A DNA stretch of 64,000 nucleotides, taken from NCBI GenBank assembly GCA_031291845.1, contig JARLIH010000390.1, positions 1 through 64,000 on the forward strand, written 5' to 3'. Numbering within the stretch: the stretch's first letter is position 1; each line of letters opens with the position of its first letter. The notes beneath the pieces are model-generated. The model had not been told where the DNA came from. It made no database searches and was given only the letters and a program-made list of their open reading frames with translations. This document shows positions 52,199-59,754 of the stretch, piece after piece. A program made the translations under genes and the position numbers. Source of the DNA: Isosphaeraceae bacterium. GTDB taxonomy: Bacteria > Planctomycetota > Planctomycetia > Isosphaerales > Isosphaeraceae.

Positions 52199-52253
52199 CA
52201 TTGCGATGCAGCGGACCCGCCCGTCGGCGGGCCGCTGATCTCTGGCGTTAGGC
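52193..52253 (+). other. attC site 6 (short class)
   Basis: GGCTAAC ... GTTAGGC, 61 bases; left arm GCAGCGGACCCGCC, right arm GGCGGGCCGCTGA with an extra A on the left. Confidence 0.9.
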
Positions 52254-52380
52254 CGGCGGTATTTCGGGCCTGTCTGCCCCGGTTGCGGCGTTCGTGGCGC
52301 AGCCGTTCGCGGAGGGTTATTTGCCGTTCGTGCGCTGTGCGGTCGTTGCCCTTTGGTGTCTGCGTTGCCCCTCGGGCCGA
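52254..52380 (+). other. ORF-less cassette, 127 bp
   Basis: Same length as the one at 51510, likewise bounded by a short attC on the left and a long attC on the right. No ORF of interest. Confidence 0.7.
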
Positions 52381-52479
52381 GCCTAACCTCACGTTGCAGC
52401 GGACCCGGCCACAGTGGCGCGTTAGGATAGTTCGAGCGTCACTGGCGTGTGGCCGGTCCGCTGAACTTTCCCGTTAGGC
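52381..52479 (+). other. attC site 7 (long class)
   Basis: GCCTAAC ... GTTAGGC, 99 bases. Confidence 0.92.
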
Positions 52480-52494
52480 GGCTCGGAGGCGCAG

Positions 52495-52809
52495 ATGTCG
52501 AGTCGGTTCGACGTTTACGACATGATCGCTCTGATCCGACCCCGTCCCGCCATGTATATCGGGGAGCATTCGCTGGCCTGCCTTCGGTCGTTCCTCGACG
52601 GGTGTTTCTTCCTCGCCGAAGAGCACGGCATCGAGACGGGCGAGCACCCGGGCTTCGGTGGCTTCCACGACTGGGTCGCCAAACGCTTCGGCTGGTATGA
52701 GTCGACAGCGGGGTGGTGTAACATTATCGTCGAGGAATGCGGCGGGAAACAGGGCGAGGCGTTGGACCGATTCTTCGAACTCATTGAGGAATACCGGCGG
52801 ACCGCCTAA
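52495..52809 (+). CDS. Cassette gene: conserved hypothetical
   Basis: 104 residues: FDVYDMIALIRPRPAMYIGE at the start, then LRSFLDGCFFLAEEHGI and FHDWVAKRFGWYESTAGWCN. GGAGG stands 6 bases before the ATG, and the stop is in the attC 8 core. No transmembrane segment. I have no family or function for it. Confidence 0.78.
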   Translation: MSSRFDVYDMIALIRPRPAMYIGEHSLACLRSFLDGCFFLAEEHGIETGEHPGFGGFHDWVAKRFGWYESTAGWCNIIVEECGGKQGEALDRFFELIEEYRRTA

Positions 52810-52861
52810 CCCGCGGTTGCAGCGGACCCGCTGCGCCGGCCGCTGAACCTGGTCGTTAGGC
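52804..52861 (+). other. attC site 8 (short class)
   Basis: GCCTAAC ... GTTAGGC, 58 bases, CGGACCCGCTGCG against CCGGCCGCTGA. Confidence 0.9.
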
Positions 52862-52877
52862 GGCAGAAAGCAAGTGT

Positions 52878-53315
52878 ATGGCAGACGTTCCCGACGAGAT
52901 CCACCGCCGTGTCCAAGCGCTCTGCGAGCAGGGCGACACCCTCGCCAAAACAGGCGATTACCCCGCTGCGCTGGAGCAGTACTGGACTGCTTGGGACCTG
53001 CTACCCGAGCCGCAGACCGAATGGAAGGCGGCCACCTGGATTCTTGCAGCCATCGGGGACGCGAACCTTCTCGGCGGGGACTATGTCGCAGGGCGTGACA
53101 ATCTCTCGCTGGCCATGCGCTGCCCTGGCGCCATCGGCAACCCGTTTCTACATTTCCGGCTGGGTCAATGCCAGTTCGAGCTGGGTAACTTGGATCGGGC
53201 AGCGGATGAACTGGCCCGCGCGTACATGGGTGCCGGATCGAAGATCTTCGAGGGGGAGGATAAGTACTTCGCGTTTCTCAAGTCACGGATAGAGCCGCCG
53301 CCAGTCGGTTGGTAG
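52878..53315 (+). CDS. Cassette gene: tetratricopeptide-like protein
   Basis: 145 residues, all helical. Repeat-like segments AKTGDYPAALEQYWTAWDLLPEP and FRLGQCQFELGNLDRAADELARAYMGAG match TPR spacing (W/L, G, Y, A, P positions). The start ATG at 52878 follows AAAGCAAGTGT, a weak ribosome site. Likely a protein-binding module; similar proteins are found as orphan genes in accessory DNA. Confidence 0.78.
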   Translation: MADVPDEIHRRVQALCEQGDTLAKTGDYPAALEQYWTAWDLLPEPQTEWKAATWILAAIGDANLLGGDYVAGRDNLSLAMRCPGAIGNPFLHFRLGQCQFELGNLDRAADELARAYMGAGSKIFEGEDKYFAFLKSRIEPPPVGW

Positions 53316-53328
53316 ACGCCGAGGCGTT

Positions 53329-53426
53329 GCCGAACTGTCGCTATAGCTGACCCGGCCACTCGGTTGCGGTAAGATGATGCAGGCGGTCCAGGCGTGTGAC
53401 CGGTCCGCTGAGCTTTGTCGTTAGGC
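53329..53426 (+). other. attC site 9 (long class, left core diverged)
   Basis: GCCGAAC ... GTTAGGC, 98 bases; loop contains GGTAAGATGATG. Confidence 0.82.
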
Positions 53427-53440
53427 GGCGGGGAGCAATT

Positions 53441-53971
53441 GTGAACTGTCAACGCCTGCCCGTTCTGCTCTTGCTGCTGTCGGGATGCTACGACTCCACT
53501 CCGAAAGCGGTTCCCCAAGTTGCCAAGGGTTCGCCCATGGAACAGAAGATCCGCAGCCCAGGCAAAGCCGATCTGGCACACCTGGCGGAACAGGAGGCCA
53601 CCGTTGTACGGCTCCTAAGATCTCGCTATCCTGACGCGACGATCACCCACGATGAGAGCGACCTCCATTGGCTTCAACGCCTCATCGATGAGAAGGTACT
53701 CACCCCTGAAAAAACGTATGAGTTGCAATGTTTGGGAGCGGTGCTCGGACAGGTTTTCGCGGCCAAGACGCCACTCAGGTGGGTTGTGGTGGAAGACGAA
53801 TATGGGCGAGAGCTCGCGTTGCAGTATCCGAATACGAGCGTGATCGTTTTCCCCACAACGATGATCTCGAAGCGCGTCGAAGACGGGCGTGATGTCGATA
53901 TTGTGCCGATCTATCGAACCGTCGCAGCCCACGTCGAAAAGTTGAAGGACAAGACCGAGTACAAGCGGTGA
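53441..53971 (+). CDS. Cassette gene: DUF3806-like lipoprotein
   Basis: 176 residues from GTG 53441. Lipobox LLLLLSGCYDS near the start predicts a lipid-anchored envelope protein. The remainder fits DUF3806: LHWLQRLIDEKVL, LGAVLGQVFA, RWVVVEDEYGRELAL, VIVFPTTMISKRVEDG. The longer open frame would begin in the attC and destroy the lipobox, so the GTG is preferred. Function of DUF3806 is unknown. Confidence 0.8.
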   Translation: MNCQRLPVLLLLLSGCYDSTPKAVPQVAKGSPMEQKIRSPGKADLAHLAEQEATVVRLLRSRYPDATITHDESDLHWLQRLIDEKVLTPEKTYELQCLGAVLGQVFAAKTPLRWVVVEDEYGRELALQYPNTSVIVFPTTMISKRVEDGRDVDIVPIYRTVAAHVEKLKDKTEYKR

Positions 53972-53991
53972 CACGGTAGGCCAAGGCCGCC

Positions 53992-54093
53992 ACCGAACCT
54001 GGCGCTGCAGCGAACCTCGGCCATGGGCCGCGCGTTCTCCGTTATCGTCGCTCGCTGGTCCGTGGCCGGGTCCGCGGAGCTTGGTCGTTCGGC
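53992..54093 (+). other. attC site 10 (long class, diverged)
   Basis: ACCGAAC ... GTTCGGC, 102 bases; changes at both ends partly compensate (GAAC with GTTC). Confidence 0.78.
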
Positions 54094-54103
54094 GCCTTCC
54101 CAC

Positions 54104-54454
54104 ATGTCCGACCCCTACGTTGAGATGAGAGCCGCGTTGCCGTCCTCTTATATTGAATACATCGAGGCCAACAACGGCTGGGAGGGCTTCCTGACCGGAA
54201 ATGACGAGTACGTCGTTCTATGGGACAAGGAGGCGATCGCGGAGCATTATGACAGTTACAAGATGAGGGAGTATTTGGATCAGCGGTGGTTCGCCTTTGG
54301 ATCGAATGGGGGCGGGGAACTGCTGTGCTTCGATCTGAGTTCGGGGATCGACAGCGTCTACTGGCTACCTTTCATCGAAATGTCGGACGAGCAGCCTATC
54401 CTGCGGCACAAGTCGTTTAAGGATCTGGCTTACGGGATCGAACGGCGGGTCTAA
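54104..54454 (+). CDS. Cassette gene: SMI1/KNR4 (SUKH)-like protein
   Basis: 116 residues from ATG 54104. ALPSSYIEYIEANNGWEGFL corresponds to the LPxxYxxFxxxxNG opening of SUKH domains; VVLWDKEAIAEHY, FAFGSNGGGELLCFDL and VYWLPFIEMSDEQPIL follow in family order. SUKH proteins often act as immunity proteins against contact-dependent or polymorphic toxins; as an orphan cassette it may protect against a foreign toxin. The TAA is in the attC 11 core. Confidence 0.8.
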   Translation: MSDPYVEMRAALPSSYIEYIEANNGWEGFLTGNDEYVVLWDKEAIAEHYDSYKMREYLDQRWFAFGSNGGGELLCFDLSSGIDSVYWLPFIEMSDEQPILRHKSFKDLAYGIERRV

Positions 54455-54547
54455 CCTCACGTTGCAGCGGACCCAGCCACACGGGCGCGTTAAGATGCTT
54501 TGAGCGCCACTGGCGCGTGGCCGGTCCGCTGAACTTCACCGTTAGCC
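54449..54547 (+). other. attC site 11 (long class)
   Basis: GTCTAAC ... GTTAGCC, 99 bases; loop GCGTTAAGATGC. Confidence 0.9.
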
Positions 54548-54564
54548 GGCTCGCAGAGTTCCCG

Positions 54565-55119
54565 ATGCGGCGCCACTTCTACGCCACCGCCGAGGACTTG
54601 CTCGCCGTCTTCGATCGTGTCGAAGCACGATCGCGGCTCGCCTACACGCTGACAGGGCTGTTCGAGACCTCGGAGCTTACGACTGCCCATTCCGGCGCGA
54701 CCATCCCGACGCTTCATAGCCCCGCGCCTCGTCCGGGCGCCATCGCTGGCTTTAACTACCTCGTCACCGCCGCGGACGAGCCCGTTGTGGTCCGCGAGGT
54801 GCCGCAGCGAGGGGGCGGCACGCGCTATGCCGTAGACCAACTCGCTAACCCACGGAGCGTGGCACTGATGCCGGGCGGGGTCTACCCGCCGAACGTCCGC
54901 CTGTATGGCCGCATCGGCACGGCGTCCGATGCCGAATTCTCCTTACGGCTCTACCGGGCGTTCGCCGGCGCACTCGGCAAACTGTTCCGCCGAGTCGGTG
55001 CCTACCACGTCGGCCGACAGGCGGAGGGATTGTGGCTCGGCGGGCAGAGGCTTACCATTGGCGCGGACAGCCCTCCCGACGGCGACTTAGCTGTCCCGGG
55101 GCTTGGGTCGAGGGGCTAA
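54565..55119 (+). CDS. Cassette gene: conserved hypothetical
   Basis: 184 residues. MRRHFYATAEDLLAVFDRVE at the start, later RYAVDQLANPRSVALMPGG, VRLYGRIGTAS and LWLGGQRLTIGADSPPDGDL. I recall this pattern as a widespread bacterial family of unknown function. Soluble, no cysteine motif, no membrane helix. The stop is in the attC 12 core. Ribosome site weak. Confidence 0.75.
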   Translation: MRRHFYATAEDLLAVFDRVEARSRLAYTLTGLFETSELTTAHSGATIPTLHSPAPRPGAIAGFNYLVTAADEPVVVREVPQRGGGTRYAVDQLANPRSVALMPGGVYPPNVRLYGRIGTASDAEFSLRLYRAFAGALGKLFRRVGAYHVGRQAEGLWLGGQRLTIGADSPPDGDLAVPGLGSRG

Positions 55120-55173
55120 CATGGCGATGCAGCGGACCCCGCTGCGCGGGGCCGCTGATCTATGGCGTTAGGC
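55114..55173 (+). other. attC site 12 (short class)
   Basis: GGCTAAC ... GTTAGGC, 60 bases; apical CCCCGCTGCGCGGGG hairpin. Confidence 0.92.
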
Positions 55174-55214
55174 GGCTGATCGACAGACACTCGGTCCCGC
55201 GATACAATCCCTAT

Positions 55215-55463
55215 ATGACCGTCCAAACATTCCGCGAGTTACTTTCGCAACGACCGTTCAAGCCGTTCCGGCTTGTGATGTCCAGCGGGCAGACGTACGA
55301 TATCCGCCACCCCGAGATGGCGTGGTTGACCCGCACCAGCATCCTCGTCGGCATCGACGATTCCGAGGACGGCGTCCCTGCCGAGTTCAAGATCTGCTCG
55401 CTGCTCCATGTCACCGCCATAGAGCCGTTGTCAACCAGTTCCAAGCACGTAACCGAAGCCTAA
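55215..55463 (+). CDS. Cassette gene: small planctomycete-type protein
   Basis: 82 residues: TVQTFRELLSQRPFKPFRLV, then SGQTYDIRHPEMAWLTR. This resembles a short protein family repeatedly seen in planctomycete chromosomes (RPFxPFRxxxxxGxxxxxxHPE), function unknown. If so, the cassette was probably captured from a related genome. The ATG at 55215 is 42 bases after attC 12; TAA in the attC 13 core. Confidence 0.75.
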   Translation: MTVQTFRELLSQRPFKPFRLVMSSGQTYDIRHPEMAWLTRTSILVGIDDSEDGVPAEFKICSLLHVTAIEPLSTSSKHVTEA

Positions 55464-55556
55464 CCTCACGTTGCAGCGGACCCGGCCACGCGAGCGCGTT
55501 AAGATAGTTCGAGCGTTCCAGGCGTGTGGCCGGTCCGCTGAACTTTCGCGTTAGGC
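55458..55556 (+). other. attC site 13 (long class)
   Basis: GCCTAAC ... GTTAGGC, 99 bases; a model site with one extra C on the left arm and loop GCGTTAAGATAG. Confidence 0.93.
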
Positions 55557-55574
55557 AGCTCGGGGAGCGAACCG

Positions 55575-55961
55575 ATGTTCGGTTGGTTCAAGGAGAAGCC
55601 GCCTCGCCCAAATGGCCCCGACTTCTCCACTATCGACTCGCGCGAGAAGGCGGTTAAGCTGTTCGAGCGGGGCGATCTGGAGAAGCTGTTCCTCATGCCC
55701 TTGGAGTTCGGCGGGGAGGACAACGCCCTCAACACGCTCTTCGTCCCTGTCGGGCTCGCGGGGGTCAAGGCGGGTATCGATGGTAACGTCGTCGCCCCCC
55801 TGGCAGCCGACGGCAAAATCACCAGGTATAAGGCGATGCCCGAGTATCAGGGGAGGAGCGTCATTCCAATCGCCATCAAGATCGAGGCGTCCGATCCCGG
55901 CAGTTTCACCGCGACCATTAACATATGGGGCGAGGCGCTAGCCCGTGAAAATGGCGCCTAA
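55575..55961 (+). CDS. Cassette gene: conserved hypothetical
   Basis: 128 residues: MFGWFKEKPPRPNGPDFSTI, then ALNTLFVPVGLAGVKAGID and VIPIAIKIEASDPGSFTATI. Beta-rich, soluble, no known motif. GGGAGCGAACCG precedes the ATG. TAA in the attC 14 core. Not recognised. Confidence 0.75.
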   Translation: MFGWFKEKPPRPNGPDFSTIDSREKAVKLFERGDLEKLFLMPLEFGGEDNALNTLFVPVGLAGVKAGIDGNVVAPLAADGKITRYKAMPEYQGRSVIPIAIKIEASDPGSFTATINIWGEALARENGA

Positions 55962-56055
55962 CGACACGCTGCAGCGGACCCGGCCCGCCGCGACCGTTTC
56001 GGTTAATATGGCGGTGATTCTCGGCGGGCCGGGCCGCTGAGCTTTGGTGTTAGGC
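55956..56055 (+). other. attC site 14 (long class, type B loop)
   Basis: GCCTAAC ... GTTAGGC, 100 bases; apical GGCCCGCCG pairs with CGGCGGGCC; loop GGTTAATATGG. Confidence 0.92.
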
Positions 56056-56080
56056 GGCATGCAGCCAAGGGGGCTCACGC

Positions 56081-56236
56081 ATGCACACGTACCAAGTCCG
56101 GCTGTCTCCGAGTCCGGGGAATCCCGGCGGCAACATCACTGTAGTCGTCCAAGCCTCTTCCGACTCCGAGGCGCGCCGTATCGCTGCTTCCCAAAACCCG
56201 ACATATGACGTCCAGGCCATTCGCAAGGTGAGTTGA
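56081..56236 (+). CDS. Cassette gene: 51-residue protein
   Basis: Short ORF beginning MHTYQVRLSPSPGNPGGNIT and ending VQAIRKVS. Beta-strand plus helix pattern (VVVQASSDSEARRIAASQN), like small proteins that pair with others. First gene of a two-gene cassette; 14 bases separate it from the next start. No family recognised. Confidence 0.55.
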   Translation: MHTYQVRLSPSPGNPGGNITVVVQASSDSEARRIAASQNPTYDVQAIRKVS

Positions 56237-56250
56237 CGAGGGAGGCAGCC

Positions 56251-56442
56251 ATGCGCACGAGCACCGCGGAAGCCAGCAATTACATCTGCCCAGAGTGTGG
56301 CGACGAACTGACGCAGGACCCATCCGATAAGGGGTTCGTCCGCCACAAGACGAATCCGGACTGCCCGCTAGAGCGGGGCGAGCGCGACGGCGAGGAACCG
56401 CAGGCCGGTGGTCAGCCGGGCGCCGGCGGTCCGGACGACTAA
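56251..56442 (+). CDS. Cassette gene: small zinc-ribbon-like protein
   Basis: 63 residues from ATG 56251, with GAGGGAGG 6 bases upstream. YICPECGDELTQDPSDKGFV followed by RHKTNPDCPLERG gives a CxxC...H...C metal-binding pattern. The C-terminus is Gly-rich. Second gene of its cassette; TAA in the attC 15 core. Confidence 0.68.
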   Translation: MRTSTAEASNYICPECGDELTQDPSDKGFVRHKTNPDCPLERGERDGEEPQAGGQPGAGGPDD

Positions 56443-56528
56443 CCTTCGGTTGCAGCGGACCCGCACCGCGGGCCGCTCGGTCCTCATGTCGGAAGGCTGC
56501 TTGCAGCAGGGACTCTGATCCGATAGCC
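56437..56528 (+). other. attC site 15 (degenerate right half)
   Basis: GACTAAC on the left and GCAGCGGACCCGC intact; the right core reads GATAGCC after CTCTGATCC. 92 bases. Confidence 0.6.
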
Positions 56529-56536
56529 TCGCTGAT

Positions 56537-56770
56537 ATGGACTTCGAAATCATCGGCGAGCTATCCGAAGCCGAGACGATCGCGGTTAATCTCTCGATTC
56601 GCGAGAATGCCGACCTGAAGGCCCGCTACGGCGGCCGTCGCTGGCGGAAACTCAAGGGCAGCGCGACCGTCCGGCTACCCAGCGGTCACGTCCGCCGGGC
56701 CGAGATCCATTGGTACGAGGCGCATGGCGTCGGTAGGCGCAAGATGAAGATCAAGCGACTCCTGGATTGA
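56537..56770 (+). CDS. Cassette gene: small basic protein
   Basis: 77 residues: MDFEIIGELSEAETIAVN, then YGGRRWRKLKGSATVRLPSG and EIHWYEAHGVGRRKMKIKRL. A basic beta-strand protein; it may bind nucleic acid or a partner. Only 4 bases separate it from the next gene, so the two form an operon inside one cassette. It could be a toxin-antitoxin-like pair, but no family evidence supports that. Confidence 0.7.
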   Translation: MDFEIIGELSEAETIAVNLSIRENADLKARYGGRRWRKLKGSATVRLPSGHVRRAEIHWYEAHGVGRRKMKIKRLLD

Positions 56771-56774
56771 ACCA

Positions 56775-57020
56775 ATGACAAGTATACCTACAAGACCGGT
56801 GTTTGCCGTCTGCGTCGCGAATGATGGCTGCGACGACTTGTCGGCCGGGATGCTCTATCGCCTGCTGCCCGATGAAACGGCGGCCGAGGAGGGGCTCGTT
56901 AGGGTCATCGACGACTCGGGCGACGACTATCTGTATCCGGCTGATCGCTTTGTCATCGTCCAGGTTCCCCCGTCAGAGGAAGCGAGAGTCCTGGCGGCCG
57001 CGTCCGCGGAAGTAGCCTAA
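56775..57020 (+). CDS. Cassette gene: conserved small protein
   Basis: 81 residues: FAVCVANDGCDDLSAGMLYR, then LPDETAAEEGLVRVIDDSG and DDYLYPADRFVIVQVP. I recognise this as a widespread small family (VxNxxYxxSL-type start, DYLYPxxxF end) of unknown function, found on plasmids and chromosomes. Partner of the preceding gene. TAA in the attC 16 core. Confidence 0.78.
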   Translation: MTSIPTRPVFAVCVANDGCDDLSAGMLYRLLPDETAAEEGLVRVIDDSGDDYLYPADRFVIVQVPPSEEARVLAAASAEVA

Positions 57021-57074
57021 CAAGGCGATCCAGCGGACCCGCCTGCGGCGGGCCGCTGATCTTGGTCGTTAGAC
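57015..57074 (+). other. attC site 16 (short class)
   Basis: GCCTAAC ... GTTAGAC, 60 bases; apical CCGCCTGCGGCGGG. Confidence 0.9.
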
Positions 57075-57094
57075 GGGGGGGCACAGAGCGGGCG

Positions 57095-57541
57095 ATGTTC
57101 TCTCAGCAGGAACTCATCTCAGAACTGCCCCGGCTGGCGGACGCGGTGTCGCCTCCTATGGAAATCGCGGAATTCAGTAACCAAGATTTCGAACCGCCAT
57201 GCTCAGAGCAGAAACTCTGGGCCTTCCGGGGGTTCAAGACAGAGTTCGCCAGCGGGCTACGTTTCTGGATCAAGACACTGCAGGCGCAGGGCTGGGACGG
57301 TCGGGAATCCTACTTCATGCCTTATGCCGAGGCCGGGTTATGCGAGCCGATTGCCGAGGGTGAGTTCATTCGCCTTGTCGCCGAATACACCGGCTCGCTG
57401 CGGCACGCACTCCCGCAGTACATCCGCGAGCTGAGCGGGTTCCGGTCCGGCCTGCGGATGTACGCCGATTGGAACGACGTGGCAGCGATGGCGGAACTGG
57501 ACGAATCATACGTAGCATTCTATTGGTCGACGACTGCATAG
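57095..57541 (+). CDS. Cassette gene: hypothetical
   Basis: 148 residues from ATG 57095; the longer open frame begins inside attC 16. MFSQQELISELPRLADAV, later FRGFKTEFASGLRFWIKTLQ and LRMYADWNDVAAMAELDESY. Mixed alpha/beta, acidic, soluble. Not recognised. Confidence 0.72.
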   Translation: MFSQQELISELPRLADAVSPPMEIAEFSNQDFEPPCSEQKLWAFRGFKTEFASGLRFWIKTLQAQGWDGRESYFMPYAEAGLCEPIAEGEFIRLVAEYTGSLRHALPQYIRELSGFRSGLRMYADWNDVAAMAELDESYVAFYWSTTA

Positions 57542-57548
57542 ATCGTTC

Positions 57549-57608
57549 GTCTAACGAGGCGCTGCAGCGGACCCGCCTGGGGCGGGTCGCTGATCTCTTG
57601 CGTTAGCC
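57549..57608 (+). other. attC site 17 (short class)
   Basis: GTCTAAC ... GTTAGCC, 60 bases. Confidence 0.9.
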
Positions 57609-57626
57609 GGAAAGGATCCGGAGCCT

Positions 57627-58130
57627 ATGCGCAGAGTCATGGCTGTACTTGCCGGAGTCCTCCCGGCGGTGTTCGGTTGTGCCCAACACAGGTCTTCGGA
57701 CGACGGTCCGCAGGGCAATGATATGGCGGTTGCCGTACCGAGCGATGCCGAACCCATCAGAGCGGCTGCCCGTCAGGCCCGCGAATCTCTCGACGGATTC
57801 ATCGAACGGCTGTCAGCCTCCGCACCCGGCCAGAGCGATTTCTCGATCAAGGTCGCTGTCCACGACGGTGAAGCGACGCACTACCTCTGGCTTCAGGCTG
57901 TCTCCTACGAAGATCCCCACTTCCGCGGATCGCTGGGACCCGATGCCGCTGGCATAAACGGCCATGCCCCGGGTGAGCGGGTGGAGGTCGATCGGTCGGA
58001 GGTCGAAGATTGGATGTACGTCCAGGGCGGAAAGCTTGTGGGTGGATTCTCGTTGCGGGCGATACGCGATCGGTTAGCTGGCAAAGCACGCGAGCAGTTC
58101 GAGCGAAGCATGTGGTTCGCGTTCGAGTAG
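57627..58130 (+). CDS. Cassette gene: DUF2314 lipoprotein
   Basis: 167 residues. Lipobox-like GVLPAVFGCAQ at residues ~9-19. C-terminal DUF2314 domain: DFSIKVAVHDGEATHYLWLQ, FRGSLGPDAAG, HAPGERVEVDRSEVEDWMYV and GGKLVGGFSLRAIRDRL. Members such as YegJ are of unknown function. GGAAAGGATC lies before the ATG. Confidence 0.85.
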   Translation: MRRVMAVLAGVLPAVFGCAQHRSSDDGPQGNDMAVAVPSDAEPIRAAARQARESLDGFIERLSASAPGQSDFSIKVAVHDGEATHYLWLQAVSYEDPHFRGSLGPDAAGINGHAPGERVEVDRSEVEDWMYVQGGKLVGGFSLRAIRDRLAGKAREQFERSMWFAFE

Positions 58131-58139
58131 CACGTCATG

Positions 58140-58200
58140 GGTTAACATGACGATGCAGCGGACCCGCCTGTCGGCGGGCCGCTGATCTTGGGCGTTAGGC
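58140..58200 (+). other. attC site 18 (short class)
   Basis: GGTTAAC ... GTTAGGC, 61 bases; inner sequence nearly identical to sites 6 and 27. Confidence 0.9.
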
Positions 58201-58216
58201 GGCGGGAGAAGAGAGG

Positions 58217-58729
58217 TTGGCGGAGCCATATCGGCTGCCTACAGCTACAGTCCTTGCAGCTCGGTCATTCCTTGATGTGGCGACGACTACCATCGAGCTC
58301 GACGAGGGTTCCTACCTGAGTTATCCCATCGCGCCGGCCAGTCTGTGGGGCCTGGATTTCGACGTGAAGGTGTTCGATTTCCACCAGTTGGTCCACCGCG
58401 ACGGGACACGACTGGTCTTCGAAACCTTTCAGGCGGGAGCGGCTCCTCCGCCGGTCGGGAGCGGGCATCGATTCTGCTCCTGGTGGGTGCCACACGCAAT
58501 TGACGCGGTCAGGGACGTCCCGGCCGAATGGGAGCTGCGGCCCTACCCCGGCGACGGCCACTCGCACTGTCTACTGACCTGGGCGAGGATCTCGGCGACC
58601 GACGAAGAAACCGAGGGCTACTTCAACAGCGATCATGGTTGGGTCACGAAGGAAGCGTTCCGGGAATGCTTCGCCGAGGACCGCCTCGGTATCCGGCGAG
58701 CCTGGCGTAGCATCGAGCATGACGCCTAA
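58217..58729 (+). CDS. Cassette gene: hypothetical
   Basis: 170 residues from a TTG start with AGAAGAGAGG just upstream. Segments YRLPTATVLAARSFLDVAT, LSYPIAPASLWGLDFDVKVF, HRFCSWWVPHAIDAV and EGYFNSDHGWVTKEAFRECF. Mixed fold, no membrane helix, no recognised domain. TAA in the attC 19 core. Confidence 0.68.
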   Translation: MAEPYRLPTATVLAARSFLDVATTTIELDEGSYLSYPIAPASLWGLDFDVKVFDFHQLVHRDGTRLVFETFQAGAAPPPVGSGHRFCSWWVPHAIDAVRDVPAEWELRPYPGDGHSHCLLTWARISATDEETEGYFNSDHGWVTKEAFRECFAEDRLGIRRAWRSIEHDA

Positions 58730-58822
58730 CCTCACGTTGCAGCGGACCCGGCCACAAGTGGGCGTTAAGATAGTTCGAGTGTTCTTGGCGAGTGGCCGGT
58801 CCGCTGAACTTTCCCGTTAGGC
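58724..58822 (+). other. attC site 19 (long class)
   Basis: GCCTAAC ... GTTAGGC, 99 bases. Confidence 0.93.
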
Positions 58823-58835
58823 GGCGGAGGCGTCG

Positions 58836-59237
58836 ATGGCCGTTGAGCTGGTCGCGGAGGAGACCATCACCGTCGGTGTGGCCGTTACCGTCGAGGGTCC
58901 GTCGCCACGCTCAACCTTCGCCGTCGTCTTCGAGGACGACGGGGATACGGGCTAACTCTACGGTCTCGACTTCGCACGCGAAGGGAACCCGATCCTCGAC
59001 GCGATGCACATCTACAACGTCGCCCAGGAAACGGATCGGGACAGGCCGTCGCTGGTGCAACTGGTCTGGTCGAGCGATGGCCTCAAGGCCGCCCTGCTCA
59101 TCAACAAGTATGCTCACGCGGTCTTCGACTTCGACGCCCGGCGCGGGTACTGCCGAACCGGCTTCCCGCCAACCGACCCAAACTGGACAGACTTCGATCA
59201 CTCCTGGGATGATGTCGCGGTCGAGCTGTTCCGATAG
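58836..59237 (+). pseudogene. Cassette gene: DUF2251-like, interrupted by an in-frame TAA
   Basis: From ATG 58836 the frame reads ...STFAVVFEDDGDTG, hits TAA at 58953-58955, and then continues LYGLDFAREGNPILDAMHIYN ... LVQLVWSSDGLKAALLINKY ... VFDFDARRGYCRTGFPP to 59237. Both halves fit one family (DUF2251-like), in which the position is normally Tyr, so a single TAC-to-TAA change explains it. The full protein would be ~133 residues. An internal ATG (59004) could give a shorter product. Confidence 0.78.
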
Positions 59238-59243
59238 CCGACC

Positions 59244-59345
59244 GCCTAACCGCGCGCTGCAGCGGACCCCGGCCGCCGCGGGCGCTTCTGGTACAATTAC
59301 TGTGAGCGCTCGGCGGTCGGGTCCACTGAGCTTCGGTCGTTAGGC
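59244..59345 (+). other. attC site 20 (long class, type B loop)
   Basis: GCCTAAC ... GTTAGGC, 102 bases; loop TTCTGGTACAATTACTG. Confidence 0.9.
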
Positions 59346-59523
59346 GGCGGAAGCCGTCGCGACGAACGAGGCTTCGCGATGGGGCCATCGGCCGGCGAAT
59401 GATCGTGCTGAGCGGATCGGCAATCTGTTGGGCTGGGCTTGGCCGCTCCGGCGGGGTATGTTGGACGTGACGGACCCCGCGTCATGAAGCCGTCGGATCG
59501 TGTTTTGTCCAACAGGTGACCAG
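59346..59523 (+). promoter_or_regulatory. Leader of the toxin-antitoxin cassette
   Basis: About 180 bases between attC 20 and the antitoxin ATG, longer than the 10-40 bases before most cassette genes. No ORF is supported. Cassette-borne toxin-antitoxin modules normally carry their own promoter, and this leader is the place for it; I cannot fix a -35/-10 pair with confidence. Confidence 0.45.
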
Positions 59524-59754
59524 ATGGACTATCAATCGGTCCTCAACGAGGTCGAGTCCTGGCCCCTCGACGAGCGCATTCGGCTCGTGGAGGATGTGTG
59601 GGACAGGCTCGGGGGTGAAGACTACGAACCGGACCTCACACCCGAGCTGAAAGCGGAGCTCGATCAGCGTATCGCTGAGATGGAGAGCAATCCCGAGTTA
59701 GGGGTGCCCTGGGAGCAGGCCAAAGCTCGTGTGCTCGGGCGACTTCAACAATGA
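59524..59754 (+). CDS. Cassette gene: antitoxin, TIGR02574-type addiction module component
   Basis: 76 residues. The opening helix (SVLNEVESWPLDERIRLVEDVWDRL) and the end pattern LKAELDQRIAEMESNPELG with VPWEQAKARVLGRL match the TIGR02574 antitoxin family that partners RelE/ParE toxins. It neutralises the toxin by direct binding and usually autoregulates. It overlaps the toxin start by 4 bases (ATGA). Confidence 0.92.
   Translation: MDYQSVLNEVESWPLDERIRLVEDVWDRLGGEDYEPDLTPELKAELDQRIAEMESNPELGVPWEQAKARVLGRLQQ

Noticed and set aside
53396-53440. Upstream extension of the DUF3806 lipoprotein
   Set aside because: The extension is translated attC and would bury the lipobox; GTG 53441 is more sensible.
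58950-58956. GGCTAAC inside the DUF2251-like gene as a cryptic attC core
   Set aside because: No matching right half or arms nearby; it is simply the context of the nonsense codon.
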